This document shows, piece by piece, positions 42,850 through 50,496 of a stretch of DNA of 64,000 nucleotides. The notes under the pieces are model-generated. The model was not told where the DNA came from, ran no database searches, and saw nothing but the letters and a program-made list of their open reading frames with translations. A program made the position numbers and the translations under genes. The stretch lies in the NCBI RefSeq assembly GCF_028767185.1, contig NZ_JARACK010000006.1, positions 184,755 through 248,754 of the forward strand. The letters are read 5' to 3'. How positions within the stretch are numbered: the stretch's first letter is position 1; each line of letters opens with the position of its first letter. This DNA comes from Mangrovimonas aestuarii. Its GTDB lineage: Bacteria; Bacteroidota; Bacteroidia; Flavobacteriales; Flavobacteriaceae.

Positions 42850-43713
42850 CTACACTGTATCGATAAAACTTTTTTCAGTTCTATTAAATACAACCAGTCC
42901 TATTAACAAAATCAATAATGTAATGCTAAGGGTATATAACAATCCATATATATTAAAAGTTCCTTCCCCCAACAGCATATAACGGGTCGACTCAATAACG
43001 TAAGCCACTGGATTATACTCTACCAACCACGCAAAGCGCGGCAACTTTTCTCTCATCAATGCCAAAGGATACATAACCGCCGATGTGTACATGAGCAGTT
43101 GCACCCCGAAATTTAGAAGATACTTTAAGTCTCTGTATTTGGTAATCATTGAGGAAATAATCATGCCCAAGCCCAAGCCCAAAAGTCCCATTAAAGCGAC
43201 CAAAACAGGAAAAAACATGACATAAGGGGTAGGTTCTACGGTCGCTCCCTTATATATGTAATAGCCATAAAAACCTATAAAAATAAGCAACTGAATAGCA
43301 AACCTTATTAGGTTTGAAATCACCACTGACAAAGGTGAAATAATTCTAGGAAAATACACTTTACTAAAAATACCAGCGTTACTCTTAAAGGTGTCTGAGG
43401 TAGCCGTCAAACAGCTTCTAAAGTAGTTCCAAATGGTAATCCCTGCTAAATTGAATAAAAAAGGGGGAACTGTGCCTGTATCGATATTAGCTACTTTATT
43501 GAAGATTAGCGTAAAGGTTATTGCCGTAAAGAGCGGTTGAATTAAATACCACAGTGGCCCTAAAATGGTTTGTTTATACACTGTAACCACATCCCGCTTT
43601 ACGAATAGAAAAAGTAAATCGCGATAACGCCATATCTCCTTAAAATTAAAATTAATCAGTTTCCGCTTGGCTGAAATTGTATACAGCCATTGCTCTTCAC
43701 TCGAGGTATTCAA
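42850..43713 (-). CDS. wzm: Polysaccharide ABC exporter permease (Wzm)
   Basis: A 287-aa integral membrane protein with six hydrophobic helices of the ABC-2 type (RYRDLLFLFVKRDVVTVYKQ before the first helix; LGPLWYLIQPLFTAITFTLIF). It pairs with Wzt to export lipid-linked chains. The only start in frame is TTG (TTG AAT ACC), since a stop lies eight codons upstream and no ATG is present between. It is bracketed by two same-direction copies of a composite dispersed repeat. Confidence 0.94.
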   Translation of the reverse strand: MNTSSEEQWLYTISAKRKLINFNFKEIWRYRDLLFLFVKRDVVTVYKQTILGPLWYLIQPLFTAITFTLIFNKVANIDTGTVPPFLFNLAGITIWNYFRSCLTATSDTFKSNAGIFSKVYFPRIISPLSVVISNLIRFAIQLLIFIGFYGYYIYKGATVEPTPYVMFFPVLVALMGLLGLGLGMIISSMITKYRDLKYLLNFGVQLLMYTSAVMYPLALMREKLPRFAWLVEYNPVAYVIESTRYMLLGEGTFNIYGLLYTLSITLLILLIGLVVFNRTEKSFIDTV

Positions 43714-44415
43714 TATTCTGGGGTTTTTAGTCTATGCTAATATAGCAATTCGTTAAGGAAACAAACAAGACAATCTAACGGTTTGCGATAAGTAATCCAA
43801 ATTTCTCGATAATCGTCTACTAGAGCATTAATATCCCAACAGTAAAAGCACCACATAGCTTGTTCCTTTGTAATAGATTCCCACGCTTCAGTTGGTTTCG
43901 CTACCTATGACGTATTAATATAAATACTCCTATCACGCTACTTCTCGATACAATTATCAAAAAATGATGTTTTTTGATAATTACTCGAAGTGACGCTTGA
44001 ATTTTAGCCCGATTTTGGGATGTCATCTCAATTTATACGGTTTCCAAAAGGTTTGTTCTCGGAATGACACTAATTTTAAATTCGATAAAACACCTATCTG
44101 AGGAACTGCAATTATCGCATTCCCGACTTTCTTTTAACGGATTCTCTTATCAAACATGCTTCCGTCAGTTAAAATAAAACTAGTCGCGAAGAAGATTTCA
44201 AATAAATAACACACTAAAAGACAACTATTGTCTTAGAAAATCCCTTGTCTTTTCCTCGACCCTAAAGGATGGACAAGGAATTTCCTAAATTATAAACATT
44301 CAATCTAAACGTAAAACCAGAAACAAAAAACTAGAACCTTAAAATCAAATCACCGACTAAAACAACCATAAATCTAAAAAGTTCTTAAAAGCATAATCTG
44401 CTTAAACTTTTTGAG
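43714..44415. other. 0.7-kb gene-free region between divergent wzm and UDP-sugar genes
   Basis: No gene supported. It holds the third composite repeat (43,876-44,069) and a CCTCGACCCTAAAGGA fragment near 44,256 like those at 19.1 and 24.7 kb. The right end is the promoter region of the dehydrogenase gene. Confidence 0.65.
43876..44069. repeat. Composite dispersed repeat upstream of wzm (copy 3)
   Basis: Same three-block order as at 42,663-42,836. The palindromic middle block (43,928-43,999) here has a long AT-rich inner stem AATTATCAAAAAA / TTTTTTGATAATT with loop TGATG. Confidence 0.8.
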
Positions 44416-44423
44416 TAGATTTG
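44416..44423 (+). promoter_or_regulatory. -7 element of the UDP-sugar dehydrogenase operon
   Basis: TAGATTTG is a perfect TAnnTTTG box 27 bp before the ATG. The -33 box is not clear. Confidence 0.55.
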
Positions 44424-44450
44424 AAAGAGCACTAACAAAAATCACAACCT

Positions 44451-45743
44451 ATGCATTCAAAAGACTCCTTAGCCGTTATCGGGCTGGGCTATGTAGGCTT
44501 ACCCTTGGCAGTTGAATTTGCAAAACAATATCACGTAATTGGGTTCGATATTAATACCAAACGGGTAGATGAACTTCGCAATGGGAAAGACCGTACCTTG
44601 GAGGTTGAAGATGCCGAATTGAAATCGGTTCTGTCTATAAATAAAAACAATGAAAATGGGCTTTACATTACCAGTGACATAGAAGACTTGACCCAGTGTA
44701 ATATATACATTGTAACGGTCCCCACACCCACTGACGAACTGAACAAGCCTATATTCACGCCTTTGATTAAGTCCAGTGAAACGGTAGGGAAAGTGCTTAA
44801 AAAAGGGGATATAGTAATCTATGAATCTACAGTTTACCCTGGGGTTACAGAAGACATTTGTGTCCCTATACTAGAACGGGAATCCGGACTAAAGTTCAAC
44901 TCCGATTTCTATGCCGGTTATTCCCCTGAACGCATAAACCCTGGAGACAAGTTGCATACGGTAACTAAAATATTGAAAGTGACCTCGGGCTCTACCCCAG
45001 AAATAGCCGATCGGGTGGATGCTCTGTACCGTTCTGTCATTACAGCTGGCACCCATAAGGCACCGAGCATTAAAGTTGCCGAAGCTGCTAAGGTAATCGA
45101 AAACTCACAACGAGATATCAACATTGCCTTTGTCAATGAGCTCTCCAAAATTTTTAGGTTATTGGATATCGATACCAAAGCTGTTTTGGAAGCAGCCGGC
45201 ACCAAGTGGAACTTTATCAATTTCAGTCCGGGACTGGTAGGTGGACACTGTATAGGTGTAGACCCTTATTATTTGGCTCAAAAAGCCATTGAAACCGGCT
45301 ATAACCCTGAAATAATCCTAGCAGGACGCAAGATGAACGATAGTATGGGCAGTTATGTAGCTCAGGAAACAGTGAAGATGATGATCAAGAAAGGTGCAAC
45401 CATTAAAGGCGCAAAGGTTCTGGTATTGGGAATCACCTTTAAGGAAAACTGTCCGGACATCCGCAACTCTAGAGTTATTGATATCATTAGAGAACTGCAA
45501 GAATATCAGGTAGAGGTTGAAGTATACGACCCTTGGGCTTCTGCTGAGGAAGTGAATCACGAATACGGCTTGGATTTAATTTGTTGTGATGACCAACTGC
45601 ACCCTAAATATGATGGCATTGTACTGGCTGTAGCCCACAACCAATTTCTGGAATTGAACATCCCTGCTATGAAATCGGATATCGGAGTTATTTTTGATGT
45701 AAAATCCCTATTGCCTAAACACATAACTGACGCTAGATTGTAA
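44451..45743 (+). CDS. UDP-N-acetylhexosamine 6-dehydrogenase (TviB/WbpO/WbpA type)
   Basis: A 430-aa UDP-sugar dehydrogenase that makes a UDP-HexNAc uronic acid (UDP-GalNAcA or UDP-ManNAcA type) in two NAD-dependent steps. N-terminal Rossmann motif VIGLGYVGLPLAVEF; YSPERINPGDKLHTV; the catalytic-Cys motif GLVGGHCIGVDPYYL near residue 260; and the C-terminal domain with VLVLGITFKENCPDIRNSR. The absence of an additional domain and the GHCIGVDPYY form fit the TviB/WbpO branch. The stop overlaps the next start (TAATG), so the two are translationally coupled. Confidence 0.93.
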   Translation: MHSKDSLAVIGLGYVGLPLAVEFAKQYHVIGFDINTKRVDELRNGKDRTLEVEDAELKSVLSINKNNENGLYITSDIEDLTQCNIYIVTVPTPTDELNKPIFTPLIKSSETVGKVLKKGDIVIYESTVYPGVTEDICVPILERESGLKFNSDFYAGYSPERINPGDKLHTVTKILKVTSGSTPEIADRVDALYRSVITAGTHKAPSIKVAEAAKVIENSQRDINIAFVNELSKIFRLLDIDTKAVLEAAGTKWNFINFSPGLVGGHCIGVDPYYLAQKAIETGYNPEIILAGRKMNDSMGSYVAQETVKMMIKKGATIKGAKVLVLGITFKENCPDIRNSRVIDIIRELQEYQVEVEVYDPWASAEEVNHEYGLDLICCDDQLHPKYDGIVLAVAHNQFLELNIPAMKSDIGVIFDVKSLLPKHITDARL

Positions 45744-46726
45744 TGTACACAACAAAATACCATAATCAAGATTTATCTGAATTTTCATTCTTAGTTACAG
45801 GAGGAGGTGGCTTTATTGGAAGTAATATCGTCCAATACCTAATAAACCATAATGTAAAATTGGTTCGTGTTCTTGACAATTTCTCCAATGGCTACCGTGA
45901 AAACCTCAAAGAATTTATGGGTCACCCTGCATTTGAACTTATTGAAGGTGATATCCGCGACCTTGACATCTGCAAAGCTGCCATGAAAAACATGGATTAT
46001 GTATTGCACCAGGCCGCATTGGGATCGGTACCCCGATCTATAAACGATCCGTTAACAACCAATAATGTTAACATCACAGGCTTTTTGAATATGATGATTG
46101 CCATTAAAGAAAGTAGTACTGTTAAGCGTATGGTATATGCTGCTTCCAGCTCCACTTATGGCGACAGCAAAGCATTACCAAAAGTAGAGGACAATATTGG
46201 GAAGCCATTATCCCCCTATGCCGTTACAAAATATGTAAACGAGCTCTATGCCGACGTATTTGGAAAAACCTATAACACCGATGTTATTGGACTTCGTTAT
46301 TTTAACGTTTTTGGACCAAAACAGAGTCCAAAAGGGGCCTATGCCGCGGTTATTCCTTTATTTATGCAAGCCCTGAATGATGGTGAATCTCCAACAATAA
46401 ACGGTGATGGCGAACAAACACGAGACTTTACCTTTGTTGCCAATGCCGTTCAGGCAAATATTAAAGCCTGCTTTGCGAATAAAGACGCTGCAAATCAAGT
46501 ATTCAATGTCGCTTGCGGAGAACGCATTAGCGTTAACCAATTATGGCAAAGTTTAAAATCGGCTGCTGCTTCCGATATGGAAGCGGCCTATGGTCCGCCA
46601 CGCCAAGGCGATGTAAGGGATTCTTTGGCTGATATTTCTAAAGCAGAACGATTATTGGGTTACCAACCTGAATATACTGTTGACCAAGGACTGAGATTGA
46701 CTTGGGAGATGTTTATTTCCAAATAA
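45743..46726 (+). CDS. UDP-N-acetylglucosamine 4-epimerase-like SDR (TviC/WbpP type)
   Basis: A 327-aa short-chain dehydrogenase/epimerase. NAD-binding motif FLVTGGGGFIGSNIV; catalytic Ser-Tyr-Lys set in AASSSTYGDSKALP and SPYAVTKYVNELY; RYFNVFGPKQSPKGAYAAV typical of the WbpP/TviC group acting on UDP-GlcNAc(A). With the preceding dehydrogenase it would give UDP-GalNAcA. It is the second gene of a two-gene + strand operon in an otherwise minus-strand locus. Confidence 0.92.
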   Translation: MYTTKYHNQDLSEFSFLVTGGGGFIGSNIVQYLINHNVKLVRVLDNFSNGYRENLKEFMGHPAFELIEGDIRDLDICKAAMKNMDYVLHQAALGSVPRSINDPLTTNNVNITGFLNMMIAIKESSTVKRMVYAASSSTYGDSKALPKVEDNIGKPLSPYAVTKYVNELYADVFGKTYNTDVIGLRYFNVFGPKQSPKGAYAAVIPLFMQALNDGESPTINGDGEQTRDFTFVANAVQANIKACFANKDAANQVFNVACGERISVNQLWQSLKSAAASDMEAAYGPPRQGDVRDSLADISKAERLLGYQPEYTVDQGLRLTWEMFISK

Positions 46727-46883
46727 TTGCCATCCTGAGAAGAATATCATCCTGAGGAAAGCTCAGCTCGACGTAAGGATCTCTACCTAAGAAAAGAGAT
46801 GTACAAGTTAAGCAACTTTGCTCCTACTCAACAGATTCTTACGATACTTCATATCTCAGAATAACATCTCAAAAAATACAGCC

Positions 46884-46902
46884 CCCTCCTTTTCAAGGAG
46901 GG
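46884..46902. repeat. Perfect hairpin CCCTCCTT / AAGGAGGG
   Basis: 8-bp stem with a 3-nt loop. No T-run follows on either strand, so it is more likely part of a dispersed repeat than a terminator. Confidence 0.6.
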
Positions 46903-47050
46903 ATACCTAAGGCAGTGTGGTTAATGCCAACACAACTCTTCTGACAATACTTTTTAGATAAAAAAATCCAACTAACAATATTGAAACTGTCAGTTCGAGT
47001 TGAGCCCCAATGATAATTGGAGCGAAGTATCGAGAACATTCTAGAACTAC

Positions 47051-47119
47051 TCTCTCACTTCTTCTCGATACATTTTCAAAAAATCACCATTTTTTGAAAA
47101 CACTCGAAGTGACGTTAGG
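47051..47119. repeat. Dispersed palindromic element, copy 4
   Basis: CACTTCTTCTCGATAC and TCGAAGTGACG around the inner stem TTTTCAAAAAAT / ATTTTTTGAAAA with loop CACC. Shares its outer blocks with copies 1-3. The flanking sequence upstream (TTCGAGTTGAGCC ... TATCGAGAAC) is another repeat-like segment. Confidence 0.8.
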
Positions 47120-47147
47120 CTTAATACTGTGTACTAAATTCTATTTT

Positions 47148-49637
47148 CTAACTCACCTTCTCATGCCCATTAACTAGCTTCTTAACCTTTTTCAATAGAG
47201 AATCCTTTTTATCCTTTTCGTGATAAGCATTACCATACACACCATAACCGTATCCATAGCCATAACCGTAACCATACCCATAGTTTTGATTGGTTTTATG
47301 CTTGTAGAAGTTCAATACAAAACTGATGTTCTTAATCTCTCCCGCACGGTATTTGGCATTGATTAATTGAAGCATTCCTTTTTTGGTATAATCCAATCGC
47401 ACCATAAACAGAGAAGCATCTGCATACTGAACCAATTCTAAAGCGTCTGTAACCAATCCCAGAGGAGGTGTATCCAAAATAATGATATCGTAAGTTTCCT
47501 TAAGTGTAGCAAATAATGTTTTCATTTGACCGCTCATCAATAATTCTGATGGGTTTGGAGGAACGGGCCCCGATGTAATCACATCGAGGTTATCGATATG
47601 GGTTGACATAATTACTTCATCTAGACTGACCTCATCAATAAGGTAGTTTACAATTCCAATCTCATTAGTCAGATTGAAATCATCGAATATTTTAGGTTTT
47701 CTTAAATCCAACCCAAGCAAAATGGTCTTTTTACCAGAAAGCGCATAGGCCGTAGCAACATTTATGGAACAGAAGGTCTTCCCCTCCCCACTTACCGAAG
47801 AGGTAATCATTAGTGATTGGGCATCTTCCTTTTTTCCTTGTTGTTTAAAAATAAACTGAAGGCTGGAACGTATGGATCGAAACGACTCCGCCACTGCCGA
47901 CTTCGGTTTTTCATAAACCACTAAATTGTTCTTATAGCGGTATTTACCAAGCAAACCTATGATAGGTATATTGGACAATCTTTCCACATCATCCGAACCG
48001 TGAATGGTGTTATCTAACAAATACACCACAAAAATCAAGAACATTGGAGCAAAGAAACCTACCATCAAAGCCATCATATAATTTAGGCTTTTATTAGGAC
48101 CTATAAGTCCGCCACCAATATCTTTTGCTTCATCAATAATCGTTATATCAGACACATTAGCCGCCTTAACAATCGCTGCTTCCGAGCGTTTTGCCATATA
48201 CACATTATAAGCCTCTTGGCTAATATCCAGCTTACGCTGTATCTTTAAAAACTTCTGTTGATCTTCAGGAAGATTACTAAGTTTGGCTTCCAATTTTGCT
48301 ATCTGACGATTTACATTCTGCAACTGTAAACCTATAGTCTTCTTAGTAGCATCAATAGTTTCCAGCAATACATTCTTTTCAGCATCAATACGTCTATCCA
48401 AATCCTTGAATAAAGCAGACTCCTCACGGGTTGTATACTCCAAACTTTGGCGTTCGATAGCCAAGGCAGTAATCTTAGTTACACTACTTTGTATATTCCC
48501 TTCTGTAATCCCAACCGATGATGGCGCTGCAATATTTATATAATCTGTTTTGGTATTCAGGTATTGCTCCAAAGCATCTAAGTAATTTAATTTGGTTTGC
48601 TCCTCTTCACGATGTAATTCAAACTCCCTTAAACGACTAGATATTTGGGTCATTTCTTCATCTACATTAAACACTTTATTGTCCTTACGGAAGCGGTTCA
48701 TCTCATCTGCAAAATCTTTCAGATTACTGTTTACGGCTGCCAAACTGCTATCAATAAATTTAATGGTATTGGTAGCATAAAGGTTTTTGCGCTCCAGTTC
48801 AGTTTTACTTAATATCTCAGCAGTAGCATTTAGGTAATCGACAATTTTAGCCTTATTATGACCACTCATTGCTAGCGAAAGCACTGCGGAAGACCTTGAA
48901 AAAGGATTTGCAGAAACAGCTTTTTGGTATTGATAAACAATTCCATCAAAATTAGAGAACCTTATAAAAAACTCCTTGTCGGGATTAATAGCTCTATCGT
49001 TTCGTTTGTGCACTGTAAGGTTTAAAAAAGGGAGCCTAATAGGTTCACCAACTTTAAAGGTCTTGGCAAACGGCCCTGTTGAAACTTGGGCAGTCCCCTT
49101 ATGTTTATCTCCATAAAACTGTACAGGAACACTACCCGATTCAAATGTTGTAAAGAGCTCAAATTTTTTATCGTCTAAAAAACGGATTCCAATGGGTTCC
49201 CCCAATATTTGTCCTTTAGACTTATCGATTTCCACATAAAAGGGAGCATCTTTATAAACATCGACCATACGGTACTTCCCCTGTACCAGATAATCCATAT
49301 AGAACTGGAGGGAATCCACCACTTTTTCGTTGTGGCTACGGGTTTGAATACTGGTAATGACCTTACTCGTTTTTCCCGACACCCCTCCCCAATTAAAGGA
49401 AATACTGGTATTCGCAGTAAAGAAAGGATTCTGGTCATTCTCTACGGAAATCAATGAACTCAAACGATAAACGTTCTGTTTACGAACGTTTATCATATAA
49501 GCAATCACCATAGCCACTCCTATAGACAATAATACCAACTTCCACAGGTTTAAAGCCTTAAATAAAAACCCCTGAAAGTCGAAACTCATACGTCCGGATT
49601 GCCCAGACTCCATATCGTCAAAATCCTGATAGTTCAT
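47148..49637 (-). CDS. wzc: Polysaccharide co-polymerase tyrosine autokinase (Wzc)
   Basis: An 829-aa inner-membrane PCP-2a protein that controls chain length and export. N-terminal membrane helix (about 30-50), Wzz-like periplasmic domain with long coiled coils (about 280-480), second helix (LMVGFFAPMFLIFVVYLLD), then the BY-kinase: Walker A VSGEGKTFCSIN, Walker A' LLGLDLRKPKIFDDF, Walker B IIILDTPPLGLVTD. The C-terminal Tyr cluster is unusual: seven Tyr-Gly repeats, then VYGNAY, before a Lys-rich end. It is followed by an intergenic repeat region and preceded by wza, 3 bp away. Confidence 0.95.
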   Translation of the reverse strand: MNYQDFDDMESGQSGRMSFDFQGFLFKALNLWKLVLLSIGVAMVIAYMINVRKQNVYRLSSLISVENDQNPFFTANTSISFNWGGVSGKTSKVITSIQTRSHNEKVVDSLQFYMDYLVQGKYRMVDVYKDAPFYVEIDKSKGQILGEPIGIRFLDDKKFELFTTFESGSVPVQFYGDKHKGTAQVSTGPFAKTFKVGEPIRLPFLNLTVHKRNDRAINPDKEFFIRFSNFDGIVYQYQKAVSANPFSRSSAVLSLAMSGHNKAKIVDYLNATAEILSKTELERKNLYATNTIKFIDSSLAAVNSNLKDFADEMNRFRKDNKVFNVDEEMTQISSRLREFELHREEEQTKLNYLDALEQYLNTKTDYINIAAPSSVGITEGNIQSSVTKITALAIERQSLEYTTREESALFKDLDRRIDAEKNVLLETIDATKKTIGLQLQNVNRQIAKLEAKLSNLPEDQQKFLKIQRKLDISQEAYNVYMAKRSEAAIVKAANVSDITIIDEAKDIGGGLIGPNKSLNYMMALMVGFFAPMFLIFVVYLLDNTIHGSDDVERLSNIPIIGLLGKYRYKNNLVVYEKPKSAVAESFRSIRSSLQFIFKQQGKKEDAQSLMITSSVSGEGKTFCSINVATAYALSGKKTILLGLDLRKPKIFDDFNLTNEIGIVNYLIDEVSLDEVIMSTHIDNLDVITSGPVPPNPSELLMSGQMKTLFATLKETYDIIILDTPPLGLVTDALELVQYADASLFMVRLDYTKKGMLQLINAKYRAGEIKNISFVLNFYKHKTNQNYGYGYGYGYGYGYGVYGNAYHEKDKKDSLLKKVKKLVNGHEKVS
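47241..47282 (-). repeat. Seven (Tyr-Gly) repeats encoded in the wzc tail
   Basis: Seven consecutive six-base units encode Tyr-Gly, using both Tyr codons and all but one of the Gly codons. Because the codons vary, the amino-acid pattern rather than simple DNA slippage is conserved. Confidence 0.85.
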
Positions 49638-49640
49638 GGT

Positions 49641-50441
49641 TTAAAATCGATCAATTAGTAAAATAGTAGTCCCCAACAATGTTACCAAACCAACAACTGT
49701 GGTTATGGTCTGCACTCCAGTTGTTCCTGTCCCCCAAGTTTTTTGTTTGAGGGGTTTTACATAAATAATATCGTTGGGCTGTATATAGTAATATGGGGAG
49801 TGCATCACATTCACATCAGTAAGATCTATATGGTGAATCTTTTGCCCCTGGGGGTACTGACGGATTATTAACACGTCTTTTTTATCACCTGTTACTGGGA
49901 TTTCTCCACAATTGGCTATGGCTTCAAATATATTTACACGCTCCTGAAACAAGGTTTTAGTGCCTGGGCTTCCTACCTCTCCATTAGCAGTAAACCTAAG
50001 TCCCGTCAACTTAACAGTAACAAATATATTAGCTGTTTCCTTAAATTGCTCTTCCAGTAGTTTCTTTTCGAGCATCTGTTCTATTTCTTCTGTGGTATAT
50101 CCCAATACATTTACTTTTCCCAAAGTAGGAATGCGTATGTTTCCGTGAAGGTCTACGGTAAACCCATCAAAATATGCTCGCTGATCGCTATCTGCATTAA
50201 GGATATCCTCTCCTATTGGATTGAATATCTGTACCGTTTCCTGATCCAAAGCTTTAACACGGATATTTAGTATATCGTTAATCTGTATACGATATGGCGG
50301 TTGTTGAGGGGTAAGTTCCGGTAAGCTATCTTGAGCAGTTTTATTGGTGTCAGTTTGTAAATAAATGATGTCCTTATGCGGAATACAGGAACTGACAAAC
50401 ACACATAACAAAATACATAGCGTGCCCAGACAATGCTTCAT
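49641..50441 (-). CDS. wza: Polysaccharide export lipoprotein (Wza / OPX family)
   Basis: A 266-aa outer-membrane polysaccharide export protein. Signal peptide with lipobox (LCVFVSSCIPH, Cys near residue 19), Poly_export domain (YRIQINDILNIRVKALD), then an SLBB-type domain (GEVGSPGTKTLFQERVNIFEAI) and a C-terminal membrane-like segment (TVVGLVTLLGTTILLID). It is shorter than E. coli Wza (379 aa). It is the first gene of the wza-wzc operon. Confidence 0.93.
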   Translation of the reverse strand: MKHCLGTLCILLCVFVSSCIPHKDIIYLQTDTNKTAQDSLPELTPQQPPYRIQINDILNIRVKALDQETVQIFNPIGEDILNADSDQRAYFDGFTVDLHGNIRIPTLGKVNVLGYTTEEIEQMLEKKLLEEQFKETANIFVTVKLTGLRFTANGEVGSPGTKTLFQERVNIFEAIANCGEIPVTGDKKDVLIIRQYPQGQKIHHIDLTDVNVMHSPYYYIQPNDIIYVKPLKQKTWGTGTTGVQTITTVVGLVTLLGTTILLIDRF

Positions 50442-50462
50442 AATAAAGGGATTGGTTACTCA

Positions 50463-50494
50463 CAAATATAACTTTTAAGCAGGAATATAAAAAC
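50463..50494 (-). promoter_or_regulatory. Promoter region of wza-wzc
   Basis: On the minus strand a perfect -7 box TATATTTG about 20 bp before the wza ATG; the -33 box is weak. The intergenic gap to the divergent ABC-F gene is about 55 bp. Confidence 0.5.
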
Positions 50495-50496
50495 TA

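Larger units (their letters stand above)
46727..47147. other. Gene-free region with repeats between convergent tviC-type and wzc genes
   Basis: No gene. Recognisable parts are a CATCCTGAG ... AAGGATCTC ... AGATTCTTACG ... TCAGAATAACA element (46,733-46,868), a perfect CCCTCCTT-TTC-AAGGAGGG hairpin (46,884-46,902) and palindromic element copy 4 (47,051-47,119). Confidence 0.65.

Noticed and set aside
19403..47119. Insertion-sequence ends
   Set aside because: The repeats are 50-190 bp and do not flank any transposase gene; treated as REP-like elements.
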